Of a stretch of 64,000 bases of DNA, positions 17,110-25,460 are shown piece after piece (within the stretch, counting starts at the first letter, position 1; every line of letters begins with the position of its first letter). The stretch is from B30-G6 sp963701385 (GTDB lineage: Bacteria; Desulfobacterota; Desulfobacteria; Desulfobacterales; B30-G6): the NCBI GenBank assembly GCA_963701385.1, contig CAVOZW010000027.1, positions 248,001-312,000 on the forward strand, given 5' to 3'. Under the pieces are notes generated by a model. The model saw nothing but the letters and a program-made list of their open reading frames with translations. It did no database searches and had not been told where the DNA came from. Position numbers and translations under genes: made by a program.

Positions 17110-17685
17110 TTACCAGTTCTCCCCCAACAGCTCGAAGTGCGCCTTTGGATGGGCGCAGGCAGGACACATCTCCGGTGCTGCCGTTCCTTCGGCCAGGTAG
17201 CCGCAGTTTCTGCAGCGCCACACAACGGGCTGGTCTCTCTTGAACACCCGGTCGGCTTCGATGTTGCCGGCCAGGTCGACATATCGTTTTTCATGTTGTT
17301 TCTCGGCAACGGAAATCATTTCCCAGACCATCGCAGGGGCAACAAAGCCCTCATCTTTGGCGATCTGGGCAAATCCCGGATACAATTCAGTATGCTCGAA
17401 GCGCTCACCAGCCGCAGAAGCCTTTAGATTGTCAAGGGTAGACCCGACAACACCGGCCGGAAATCCAGCCGTGATTTCCAGTTCCCCGCCTTCCAGAAAA
17501 CTAAAAAAGCGTTTGGCATGCTCCTTTTCCTGATTGGCTGTCTCTTCAAAGATGTCGGCAATCTGCACATAACCGTCTTTTTTTGCCTTGCTCGCAAAAT
17601 AGGTGTACCGATTGCGGGCTTGTGATTCCCCTGCAAAAGATTTAAGCAAATTCTGTTCTGTCTGACTACCTTTCAATTCTGCCAT
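17110..17685 (-). CDS. Rubrerythrin
   Basis: A 191-residue rubrerythrin. The ATG at 17685 has TAAGGAGG upstream; the longer frame would run into the next gene's end. Residues 1-140 form the diiron ferritin-like domain (FAGESQARNRYTYFASKAKK, FEETANQEKEHAKRFFSFL and EMISVAEKQHEKRYVDL). The C-terminal rubredoxin domain has WRCRNCGY and CPACAHPKAHFE. It reduces hydrogen peroxide in the cytoplasm of anaerobes with electrons from rubredoxin or NADH systems. It lies 11 bases after the PerR-like gene, an arrangement that implies peroxide-controlled co-transcription. Confidence 0.95.
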   Translation of the reverse strand: MAELKGSQTEQNLLKSFAGESQARNRYTYFASKAKKDGYVQIADIFEETANQEKEHAKRFFSFLEGGELEITAGFPAGVVGSTLDNLKASAAGERFEHTELYPGFAQIAKDEGFVAPAMVWEMISVAEKQHEKRYVDLAGNIEADRVFKRDQPVVWRCRNCGYLAEGTAAPEMCPACAHPKAHFELLGENW

Positions 17686-17696
17686 TTGTTTCCTCC

Positions 17697-18137
17697 TTAT
17701 GTGTTTGATGGGTTTGTCGACACCTTTTGACAATCTGGACAGATACCAAAAAAGTCGATTCGGTGATTAAGAATGCGAAATCCTGTTTTTTGAACAATGT
17801 GCTGTTTCAAAACGTGTACTTCCAGATCATCCGCATCGATTACCTGTTTGCATTTCGTACAGATCACATGCGGATGTGGATAGGGACGTTTTCCGTCGTA
17901 TCGATTGCTTCCCTGGCTGAATTCGAGCTCCATCACCACCCCCATTGCCTTGGCAAGGGATATGGTCTTGTAAATGGTTGCCCGGCTCGTCATGGGAAAG
18001 TCGCCCCTGACCTTTTCATAGATCTGTTCCACCGTGGGGTGGGCATCACTGGTAGTCAGAATTTCTAAGACAGCCTGCCGCTGAGGCGTCATGCGATGCC
18101 CTGCTGCCTTCATCTGTTTGACCAGTGGATCGATCAT
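17697..18137 (-). CDS. Fur-family peroxide-type regulator (PerR-like)
   Basis: A 146-residue Fur-family repressor. The ATG at 18137 is preferred to a TTG 18 bases upstream. The winged helix is RMTPQRQAVLEIL to MTSRATIYKTISLAKAMGVV. The regulatory-metal region YPHPHVICTKCKQVIDADD and the zinc cysteines CTKC and CPDC are present, as in PerR proteins. It probably senses peroxide by metal-catalysed oxidation and represses itself and the rubrerythrin gene downstream. Fur-box-like DNA lies about 60 bases upstream. PerR rather than Fur is inferred from the rubrerythrin partner. Confidence 0.88.
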   Translation of the reverse strand: MIDPLVKQMKAAGHRMTPQRQAVLEILTTSDAHPTVEQIYEKVRGDFPMTSRATIYKTISLAKAMGVVMELEFSQGSNRYDGKRPYPHPHVICTKCKQVIDADDLEVHVLKQHIVQKTGFRILNHRIDFFGICPDCQKVSTNPSNT

Positions 18138-18195
18138 GGTGTGCGAGTTTGTCAATATGCGCGTCCGTGTTGTTGATGGACTTCGTCATTTATAA

Positions 18196-18210
18196 AGAAT
18201 GATTATTTCT
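18196..18210. promoter_or_regulatory. Possible Fur/PerR box
   Basis: AGAATGATTATTTCT is a 7-1-7 imperfect palindrome (five of seven pairs match), AT-rich, and sits 59 bases upstream of the PerR-like start at 18137. Fur-family boxes have this 7-1-7 form. Autoregulation is inferred; the match to published consensus sequences is only partial. Confidence 0.35.
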
Positions 18211-18290
18211 AAATAACAGGTCTCCTGTTTGTCATCGGGGAAATCGATTGTCAAGAAAAAAACGTCACCTGCATTTCATGAACTGTTCGT

Positions 18291-18908
18291 TTAAAGGTTT
18301 TGGACACCCTCGACACTCACCGTCAATTCTACCTGGTCACCGACACCCCAGAGCATATATTTCATCCCGTAGTCACTGCGGCGGATGCTAAATGTTGCCT
18401 GGAAGCCCGTCCGGAATCGTCCCTGCAGATCCTCCCGGCTTCCTGTCTTAAAAGCCTCGATAACGATTCGATTCGTAACCCCGTGAAAACTCAGGTCTCC
18501 TGTAACCTTGAATGATTCCGGATCCAGGGGTTCGATCGATACAGATTTAAATGTTACCCAGGGATATTTTTCAGCGTGAAAAAAATCAGGGCTTCGAAGA
18601 TCATCGTCGCGAACCACATTGCCCGTATCAATATCCATCGCTTTTACTCGGATATCGATTTCAGCCGTCCCAAATTCGCTATTTTGGAAGGCATAGTGGC
18701 CGGTCGCATGATTGAACCTGCCATATACAAAGGTAATTCCCAGATGTTTGACGCGAAAAATAATGGAGGAGTGGTCCGGATCAATGATGAATTCACCCAG
18801 CGGGAAAGCAGCCTTCGGCGGTGTCAAAGTAAAAAATCCCACCAATCCGAACATTAGAACAGCGCGAAAAAAACATGCAATCCTATCGATCGTCACATTG
18901 CGCGTCAT
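18291..18908 (-). CDS. YceI family periplasmic protein
   Basis: A 205-residue protein with an N-terminal signal/membrane segment (about residues 12-33) and a full YceI lipocalin-like domain: FIIDPDHSSIIFRVKHLGIT, the middle DIDTGNVVRDDDLRSPDFFH with the DxHLRSxDFF-type motif, and MLWGVGDQVELTVSVEG at the end. YceI proteins bind long isoprenoid or lipid chains in the periplasm. The ribosome site is weak. It lies 74 bases downstream of the unknown lipoprotein gene on the same strand; a shared role is not evident. Confidence 0.9.
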   Translation of the reverse strand: MTRNVTIDRIACFFRAVLMFGLVGFFTLTPPKAAFPLGEFIIDPDHSSIIFRVKHLGITFVYGRFNHATGHYAFQNSEFGTAEIDIRVKAMDIDTGNVVRDDDLRSPDFFHAEKYPWVTFKSVSIEPLDPESFKVTGDLSFHGVTNRIVIEAFKTGSREDLQGRFRTGFQATFSIRRSDYGMKYMLWGVGDQVELTVSVEGVQNL

Positions 18909-18982
18909 AATTAACCTTACCCTCAGCCCCCAATAAGGCGGAATCTACCCCACGCTGATGAGAATCCATCCAGCGTTTCGGG

Positions 18983-20497
18983 CTAGCGTTCTTGCATGCT
19001 ATCTTGAAACAAGAACGACCGGTCAAACAAACCTGGATCGGTAAAGTGTGCACGTCCGACCATCTTGATGGCGTGATGACCCCGCTGCCTCATATACCCG
19101 ATATCGTGAATGCCCATGGAAAAGAAAAGGTAGGGTTCGATTCTCCAGGAGTCTTTCATGATACCCTCCGCCGAAAACACGCTCTCTCTCTGATCTGTCC
19201 CTTTTGGCAGGGACTCCAAGGTATCATAGGGTGTAAGCGCATAAGCTATCCCCGGGGCGGAAGCGTCATCCGTAAAAACCTTTTGGACCTGATGCCACCC
19301 GGAGTTGACCCGCAGACGGATTTGCTTTTCCGGAAAATCCGCCGGCAACCAGGCCGGAACCAAAGGGGCGATTTCCCCCGGCTTTGTCACAACCTTTGCA
19401 ACGATATCCTTGCGGGGAACAAAGAAATAATAACAGCCGCAACTGTTCATAATGTCCACCATCATCGGTTTTCCCTTCCTGTTCAGCGTAACACGATAGG
19501 TTAAACCATCCAGGGGGCCACGCTCTATCCAGGGTGCGTTTTTGCCTGCCCTCTCAGGATACCAAAATGCGTAATTCATCTGCAGTACCGGTTGGTCGCC
19601 CAGGAAACTGTGGGATGTATAAAAATAAGCCGTCGGTTGTCCTGGATCGACCCGCACCTGGTTCTCTTGCCATCGTATTTTACCGATTCGATCATAATCG
19701 TTGGCCATGTCCTGATAGATCATGGGTGCAAACCTGTTTGCCAGGCGCCGTTCATCCTGTTCCGTTAACACTGGCAGGCCGAACGCATCCACAGACGCTG
19801 GATTGTACAGGTTGTTCACGAAGGTCTGATCAAGCAATGAATCAGTGGTTTCAGGAAAGAACCGGACCATTCGGCCATCTGTTTCAAGATCGTTCAAAGG
19901 TGTTCGATGCCAAACGTGATACCGGCGATAAGCCATCGCCGTAGCGAGGGTGACGGGGATACCCGCCAGCGGATACAGGCCAATAAAGCGTGCCATGCTG
20001 GAATACTCGTCCGGTATGGTTACGGCCTTTTTCAAGATGTCCATGAATGCCGGGTGGGTCCGGTCGTCACGAAACAATCGAAGGGCGTGGCTTTCTGTTT
20101 TTTGGTAGATCGTATCCCGATCAATGGCTTCTCCTGTCGCTTCAAAAATTTCCAAAAGCGCCGCTTCGGGAAGGTTGGCAAGCTCCTTTCGACGGGACAT
20201 TAAGTCCAGTTTCAACATCTGCTCGGTCCAATAGACACCAGCATCGGGATCGGCCAAACGTTCTTTCATAACCGCCAGAAACCGATTGCTTCTCAAATAA
20301 GGAAATCCCGGAACAACAAATCCAGAGGCATCCGAAACAGCATATTTTTCAACGGTCATGTCGAGGTGGTTAAGAAAAAGCGTCGCCTGCGGGTCCCTGG
20401 GAAACGCGCCTACCTGCTTCTCGACGATTGTGCCGGCGCAGCCCAGAAGAAAAATGCAAAGCACACCCCCGATGATCGGCAATACCTTCTTCATCAT
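18983..20497 (-). CDS. Unknown lipoprotein, about 500 residues
   Basis: Starting at 20497 the protein has 504 residues and opens MMKKVLPIIGGVLCIFLLGC, a clear lipoprotein signal with GGAAGGG upstream. The longer frame to 20563 would bury the signal. No domain was recognised. The sequence is soluble after the signal, with a cysteine pair (NSCGCYYFF, about residue 355) and a Trp/Tyr-rich middle, and ends in GRAHFTDPGLFDRSFLFQD. It is probably anchored in the outer or inner membrane facing the periplasm. No functional hint from neighbours. Confidence 0.75.
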   Translation of the reverse strand: MMKKVLPIIGGVLCIFLLGCAGTIVEKQVGAFPRDPQATLFLNHLDMTVEKYAVSDASGFVVPGFPYLRSNRFLAVMKERLADPDAGVYWTEQMLKLDLMSRRKELANLPEAALLEIFEATGEAIDRDTIYQKTESHALRLFRDDRTHPAFMDILKKAVTIPDEYSSMARFIGLYPLAGIPVTLATAMAYRRYHVWHRTPLNDLETDGRMVRFFPETTDSLLDQTFVNNLYNPASVDAFGLPVLTEQDERRLANRFAPMIYQDMANDYDRIGKIRWQENQVRVDPGQPTAYFYTSHSFLGDQPVLQMNYAFWYPERAGKNAPWIERGPLDGLTYRVTLNRKGKPMMVDIMNSCGCYYFFVPRKDIVAKVVTKPGEIAPLVPAWLPADFPEKQIRLRVNSGWHQVQKVFTDDASAPGIAYALTPYDTLESLPKGTDQRESVFSAEGIMKDSWRIEPYLFFSMGIHDIGYMRQRGHHAIKMVGRAHFTDPGLFDRSFLFQDSMQER

Positions 20498-20618
20498 CCC
20501 TTCCCATCCGTATCTTCGTGAGCGTTCCATATAAAAAAATAACGCAAAAAATTTAAAATGCAATCGATGATCGGTCCTGACACTGTGTTATTACCTGGCT
20601 CTGGCATGAAATTTCATG

Positions 20619-20725
20619 GTCGAGTAGGCAAAGCAGCTCCCCGGTTAGCTGGTTGCCACCAAGCCCCTCACAGGACCGTACAAAGGGTAAATGACGACGG
20701 CTTCAGGCTGAAATGCCGTGCGCCG
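20619..20725 (-). mobile_element. Degraded 3' end of a bacterial group II intron
   Basis: Read on the minus strand, GCCGTCGTC...TTTGTACGGTCC resembles a decayed domain V, followed by TGTGAGGGGCTTGGTGGCAA, then CCAGCTAACCGG and a terminal CTACTCGAC. These blocks are the usual DNA just before the 3' splice site of group II introns. No reverse transcriptase gene is nearby, and domain V has lost much of its pairing, so this is a fossil. Recognition is from memory of such introns; a covariance search was not possible. Confidence 0.5.
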
Positions 20726-20753
20726 GAATCGATCAGGTTTGTGACTTTCCGGG

Positions 20754-21989
20754 TTAGAATCGATACACCGTCGGTTTGCAATTCTTGTCTATATCGATTC
20801 CGACGGTATCCCCGGTTTTGAAACCCAGGGTCTTAAATTTCTTGACCACCTCTTCATATCTGTCTGCGTGCCAGTAGACGCTCCACAATGGATTTCGAAC
20901 TGTATCGATTCCATAGGCATCGTGGCTGCAAAAATTGAAACGGACCTTTTCCTTGGCGATCAACGTATCGGCTTCTGATATAAAACAATCGGTAACAAAA
21001 ATGTTGTCCTGCAGGGCTTTGGACAATCGCTTCTGCTCTTCGGGCGTCTCATCCAGGTAATGATTCGCCACCTGATAAAGTCCTTCCGGTGCTTTGAGGC
21101 TCAGCCCGAGAATACCGAAACGTTGGTGCATGAGGGCAAATTTTTCCATTTTGTTTTCAGCATCTTCGATGATGGCAAGCACGTCCTCAATCTGCCAGGT
21201 CTTATCTGCCCATCCATGGTAACGTTTTTCACATCCACTGATAATGCGCAGGTAAAATGCCCTCATATCAATCACGTAGATAGACCGTTCACGATAACTT
21301 CTGCGAATCCGGCATCGGCGGACGCCATCCAAAGCCACAGAGCGTTCCTCTTCTGCCTGCTCGAGCATTTCAATGCCTGAAATGTCCTTGGCCTGCACCA
21401 CGTGAATCTGATCCGACGCATCGATAATGTATTCAATTTCGCATTTAAAACCGAGGTAATCCTGAATCTTCTTAGAGATTTCGAGCAGTCGGATGTTGTG
21501 GGGTGTCTGGGTAATGTACGGATCATCCTGAAGCTTGCCAACCTGGTTCTTGCAGTACCCGAACTCCCAGTAATCACCGATCATCTTGGCCATTACGCTG
21601 GTGCCTTCTATCAGGGGCATGACGATGATGCCCGTGGTTTCGAAATCAATCTCCGGTGCATGGTAAAATATCTGCTGACGTTTGACACTCAGGCGGCGCG
21701 TGGTCAGCGCCATTTTAATGATCCGTTTTCGTGCATATTTGACCCCCCCGATATCAGCATATGTCTGCAAGGAATCAAAGGTACCGCCCCGATAAAACTC
21801 CTCAATGGGATGAGCGCTTCGGGCTAAAATTTTGTAACTTTCGCGGTGTTTTTTGAGAAACGCCTCCAGTTCTTCGAAATCTTCGTTTTCAAAATTTTGG
21901 GCTGGAACATACAGAAAATCAGGAACGTTGAAATTCCCTTTCGTCAGTTGTTTCAGCAGGCGTGCTTTTTCAGGTATCTTTGCTGTCAT
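20754..21989 (-). CDS. Protein with possible PEP/pyruvate-binding (PPDK N-domain-like) fold
   Basis: A 411-residue cytoplasmic protein. The N-terminal region has KILARSAHPIEEFYRGGTFD (about residues 52-71), then IDFETTGIIVMPLIEGTSV and EIEYIIDASDQIHVVQAKDI, resembling the ATP-grasp/PEP-pyruvate-binding domain of PEP synthase-like proteins (R-S-A-x-x-E-D, then IVVQ-like patterns). The catalytic His domain and the TIM barrel of a full PEP synthase are absent. The C-terminal 200 residues are unrecognised. It is transcribed divergently from a phosphorelay cluster. The function is unknown; the domain assignment is tentative. Confidence 0.5.
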   Translation of the reverse strand: MTAKIPEKARLLKQLTKGNFNVPDFLYVPAQNFENEDFEELEAFLKKHRESYKILARSAHPIEEFYRGGTFDSLQTYADIGGVKYARKRIIKMALTTRRLSVKRQQIFYHAPEIDFETTGIIVMPLIEGTSVMAKMIGDYWEFGYCKNQVGKLQDDPYITQTPHNIRLLEISKKIQDYLGFKCEIEYIIDASDQIHVVQAKDISGIEMLEQAEEERSVALDGVRRCRIRRSYRERSIYVIDMRAFYLRIISGCEKRYHGWADKTWQIEDVLAIIEDAENKMEKFALMHQRFGILGLSLKAPEGLYQVANHYLDETPEEQKRLSKALQDNIFVTDCFISEADTLIAKEKVRFNFCSHDAYGIDTVRNPLWSVYWHADRYEEVVKKFKTLGFKTGDTVGIDIDKNCKPTVYRF

Positions 21990-22291
21990 GGGGGCCTCTA
22001 TGTTGATAAAAACCGCTAGCTGTTATTTTTTGACATGGTCGTTTTGGGCGGCAAGGCTTCTTCCTTAGCACTTACCCAAACCTTCTAGATATCATGCCAA
22101 TGTCGAAATGTCCAAAAAAATACGGCCTCCCGAAAACCGGCCTGTACCTGTTATGCCAGTTGTTAAAAATTTCCGAATTCAAATTGCGCTTGCATTCCAA
22201 TTAAAACTTGCCTTATCCAGCTTATTGCATCAAAGTGGGTTTATCGTCAAACGGACCATGGAACCCTTCACTCTACGACTTGTTGATGCCA
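21990..22291. other. Divergent promoter region
   Basis: About 300 bases between two divergent genes, moderately AT-rich, with no hairpin or open frame that stands out. It must hold the promoters of the putative PEP/pyruvate-domain gene (minus) and the receiver gene (plus), but no good -10/-35 pair could be assigned. Confidence 0.4.
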
Positions 22292-22825
22292 ATGGATAAA
22301 AAGAAACCCGAAGAAGCGGCAAATGCAATCATTCAAAATGCAGCCAAGGACGTGGTTCGGGTGACTTCCGATTCAAATCAGGCCGTCATAGATTTCAGCA
22401 TCTACCGCAAACATGGCTCTAAATCGTCATCGAAGGTGCTGCTGGTGGATGATGAGCGCGAGTTCATCGAAACGCTTTCTGAGAGGCTTGAGATCAGGGA
22501 TATAGGCGCTGCCGTCGCCTTCGATGCCAAATCAGCCATGGACCTTGTCGTTCAGGACGAACCGGATGTCATGGTCCTCGATCTCAATATGCCGGGCATC
22601 AACGGCATGCAGATGCTCCAAAGAACCAAACGGACACGACCCAACATAGAAGTCATTGTTCTGACCGGGCACGGCTCCAAAGACGACCAGGAGCTCTGTA
22701 TGACCATGGAGGCGTTTGCCTACCTGCAAAAGCCGGTAGATATCGATGAGCTGGTAGCTGTGATTAAGAAAGCACACGCGAAGACCAACCGTCTTCCCCA
22801 AAAAACTGACCCGAATATTGAATGA
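22292..22825 (+). CDS. Receiver-domain response regulator with N-terminal extension
   Basis: About 177 residues from the ATG at 22292 (an ATG 6 bases earlier is equally possible; neither has a good ribosome site). Residues 1-50 are an unrecognised, polar extension (MDKKKPEEAANAIIQNAAKD). A complete CheY-like receiver follows: VLLVDDEREFIETLSERL, phosphorylation site VMVLDLNMPGING, VIVLTGHGSKDD and YLQKPVDIDEL. There is no output domain. It lies 51 bases upstream of a histidine kinase gene and is probably its substrate or a shared phosphate sink. Confidence 0.85.
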   Translation: MDKKKPEEAANAIIQNAAKDVVRVTSDSNQAVIDFSIYRKHGSKSSSKVLLVDDEREFIETLSERLEIRDIGAAVAFDAKSAMDLVVQDEPDVMVLDLNMPGINGMQMLQRTKRTRPNIEVIVLTGHGSKDDQELCMTMEAFAYLQKPVDIDELVAVIKKAHAKTNRLPQKTDPNIE

Positions 22826-22876
22826 CCTGAACGCAGGCATAAAACTGTTAGGTGTTTTTAACTGGGTATATCGATC

Positions 22877-24352
22877 GTGCTGGAAAAATTTAAACCTAGA
22901 TTTTGGGATCATTTGGAATCCTTTGGTGACCCTCACCACCGATCCTATGGGCTACGACGAAAATGGAAACTCATGGTGGCCCTCACCCTTGTTGTTGCTC
23001 TTTCGCCGTTTTTAGGTCTTTCCGTTGTCAGCTATCAATCCATGCGTGATGCGGCTCAATCCGAAGCCATGGATCAGACAAGACGGCTGCTCGAGAACCT
23101 GCAACAGATTATCACCTATTATCTGTCCGAAGATCAGGGTTCCATCGACATGGGAGCCGAAAAAAACGTCCTCGAAAAGACAGCCGTATCCAGAAAAGTG
23201 TCTCAGCTGCTTTCGAAAATATCCCTCGGGAAAGATGAATCGATCTCTATTGCCGACACCAACGACCTGCTGAAAAATTCTGCCGGTTATTATAAAGGCG
23301 TTCAGCATAAAATGATCCTGCCTGGGCCTGAATATGATAACGAAAGTCAGACGTTTCGGACAATGAACAATGCCGGTCGGTCTTTGATCGTGGGCCGCAT
23401 TAAAATCCCCCAAACCTCCCTGCTGCTGATTAGCATTCAAGATGCTGAAGAGCTTTCGGCATGTTGGCGCACTTCCTGGATTAAGCTGGCTGGCTTTTAC
23501 GGCATCAGTGTTCTGGTCATATTGATCATGGTCCTGGCCACGACCACCTATGTCATCAACCGAATCCACGAGGCTGACGAACAGCGTATCATGGATCTGC
23601 ATAAAATGGAGTACGATAACAAGATGGCCTCATTGGGAAGACTCTCCGCTGGCATCGCCCATGAAATCAACAACCCCTTGTCTATCGTCAACGAAAAAAT
23701 CGGACTCGTCAAAGATATACTCGTCCGCCAGTCCGATGACCTGCCGCTGGAAAGACTGGTCACCCTGCTGGAGGATGTGGCAGCGCCCATCAAACGCTGC
23801 GGCAGCGTCACCCACAGCCTGTTGAATTTTGGCAGGCATGTCAAGGCGCGCTTCGAGCCGGTGGACCTTTCACAGATATTGTATGATATTGTTGACTTGC
23901 TTAAAAAAGAGGCCGAATTTAGAAATATCGACATTTATACAAAATTCCCGGATCGAATTCCTGACATGATCAGTAACAAAGGCGGTCTCGAACAGATTTT
24001 TCTCAACTTGATGAACAATGCGTTTAGCGCCATGGAATCGGGTGGCCGTATGGACATCGATGTCAGCTACACGCATCCGGACCATGTGGCCATATCGTTT
24101 CAGGATACCGGCCGTGGTATATCCAAGGAGGATCTCCGCTACGTATTTGAACCCTTTTTCTCTTCCAAAAGCGCCGGGACGGGTACAGGGCTCGGTCTTT
24201 CTATCACCTATGCTCTGGCAAAGGAGCTGGGTGGGAAAATATCGGTTACCAGTACAGAAGGCGTGGGCACCCGGTTTACCGTCGAGCTGCACCTCGAGCC
24301 ACCGCCCAAAAAAGACGGGTCTTCCAGCGCAATTCCTGATGTTGGCCCTTGA
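22877..24352 (+). CDS. Membrane sensor histidine kinase
   Basis: A 491-residue kinase from a GTG start (an ATG at 22973 would remove the residues before the first membrane segment). Membrane segments lie at about 33-54 and 203-228, enclosing a 150-residue periplasmic sensor region of no recognised type. The H-box LSAGIAHEINNPLSIVNEKI has the phospho-His at 262. The ATPase part has the N-box IFLNLMNNAFSAM, ISFQDTGRGIS, the F-box FEPFFSSKSAGTGTGLGLSI and GVGTRFTVELHLE. It autophosphorylates and should feed the receiver proteins encoded on both sides. Confidence 0.93.
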   Translation: MLEKFKPRFWDHLESFGDPHHRSYGLRRKWKLMVALTLVVALSPFLGLSVVSYQSMRDAAQSEAMDQTRRLLENLQQIITYYLSEDQGSIDMGAEKNVLEKTAVSRKVSQLLSKISLGKDESISIADTNDLLKNSAGYYKGVQHKMILPGPEYDNESQTFRTMNNAGRSLIVGRIKIPQTSLLLISIQDAEELSACWRTSWIKLAGFYGISVLVILIMVLATTTYVINRIHEADEQRIMDLHKMEYDNKMASLGRLSAGIAHEINNPLSIVNEKIGLVKDILVRQSDDLPLERLVTLLEDVAAPIKRCGSVTHSLLNFGRHVKARFEPVDLSQILYDIVDLLKKEAEFRNIDIYTKFPDRIPDMISNKGGLEQIFLNLMNNAFSAMESGGRMDIDVSYTHPDHVAISFQDTGRGISKEDLRYVFEPFFSSKSAGTGTGLGLSITYALAKELGGKISVTSTEGVGTRFTVELHLEPPPKKDGSSSAIPDVGP

Positions 24353-24382
24353 TTTCAATACATTGGCATATGGAGACCACAG

Positions 24383-25042
24383 ATGGACCAAGAGGACACC
24401 ATCGTATGCAAGCAAATGTTGCAGTATTTTTTTAACATGCTTCCTTCTCTTTCACACGAAGCAAAAAATGCCTTGGCCATCATCAACGAAAATGCAGGCC
24501 TGATGGAGGATTACATCCTGATGGCTCAAAAAGGGAAAACTCTCAATTTGGAGCGGCTCAGTGGGTTGTCCGCAACGATCCAAAAACAGGTCGTACGACT
24601 CAATAGGTTGGTCAAGGGTGTCCGTCAAACCGCTGATGGGATCGGTATTCACACGCAGGATATCTGCCTGGTCGATCATACCAGGCAGGTGGTTGAATTG
24701 CTGTCCAAAAAGGCAGCCACGCGATCTATCCAGTTCGAAGTGTTTGCCATGCAGGAGCCGATTCTCATACACACCCGGTCGCTGCTGCTGTTACACATCC
24801 TTTGGGTCTGGCTAGAATATGCCATGAATGCCAGCGAACCGGATCGGCGGATTGGATTGACCCTGGAAAAAAGAAACCAAGAGGCGCTTGTCCTCATGAC
24901 CGGAATCGAGGCACTGAAAGCGGCATCCATCGCCGCCATCCTGTCTGATGAACAACGCAGCACCGTGCTCTCGTCGTTGAATGCCGAACTGCTTGTCGAT
25001 GAAAAAACAATGCTGTTGAAAATAAGGAAACACCATGACTGA
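24383..25042 (+). CDS. Histidine-kinase-like protein with degenerate ATPase half
   Basis: A 219-residue protein. Near the N-terminus LPSLSHEAKNALAIINENAG (about 22-41) looks like an H-box with the conserved His, followed by a second DHp-like helix (LNLERLSGLSATIQKQVVRL). The rest has the outline of a kinase ATPase domain, with WVWLEYAMNASEPDRRIGLT in place of the N-box, but no DxGxG, F-box or GxGLGL. There is no membrane segment. It may be a histidine phosphotransfer protein similar in plan to ChpT of Caulobacter, or a scaffold. It lies 30 bases after the kinase gene and overlaps the next receiver gene by 8 bases. Confidence 0.7.
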   Translation: MDQEDTIVCKQMLQYFFNMLPSLSHEAKNALAIINENAGLMEDYILMAQKGKTLNLERLSGLSATIQKQVVRLNRLVKGVRQTADGIGIHTQDICLVDHTRQVVELLSKKAATRSIQFEVFAMQEPILIHTRSLLLLHILWVWLEYAMNASEPDRRIGLTLEKRNQEALVLMTGIEALKAASIAAILSDEQRSTVLSSLNAELLVDEKTMLLKIRKHHD

Positions 25043-25406
25043 TCAGGTTCTACTGGTTGATGATGACGAAGATCTGATGGAAATCGTGTCGGAAAGGCTT
25101 AAAAACAGAGGTATGAATGTCGACATGGTGGGCAGTGCCGAAAAAGCGCTGCAATGTATGACAAATAAACACTATGATGCCATCATCCTGGACTTTATGA
25201 TGCCCGGCATGGATGGCTTCGAGAATATCCGATCGATTCGAAATCAGCAGCCTGACATACGGATCCTCCTCGTGACAGGTCAGATGTTGGCCGACGAGGG
25301 CAGCGAAGCCATTCGAATGGGTGCCGATGTTGTCCTTGAGAAACCGGCCGATTTGGAGGTTCTGGTAAAATCCATACGACCCTTCGACGCCAACGAAGAC
25401 GGATAA
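25035..25406 (+). CDS. Single-domain response regulator
   Basis: A 123-residue CheY-like receiver with nothing added. Acidic pocket VLLVDDDEDLMEIVSERLKN, phospho-Asp in AIILDFMMPGMDGFENI, then ILLVTGQM and the conserved lysine in VVLEKPADLEVL. Its ATG overlaps the end of the preceding kinase-like gene, so the two are made together. With the other receiver and kinase it forms a phosphorelay lacking any DNA-binding output in this window. Confidence 0.92.
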   Translation: MTDQVLLVDDDEDLMEIVSERLKNRGMNVDMVGSAEKALQCMTNKHYDAIILDFMMPGMDGFENIRSIRNQQPDIRILLVTGQMLADEGSEAIRMGADVVLEKPADLEVLVKSIRPFDANEDG

Positions 25407-25460
25407 TGCCGGCCGTCTCTTGCCTTGCAACCCATTGTCCTGAGTCAACCCGTTTCGATA

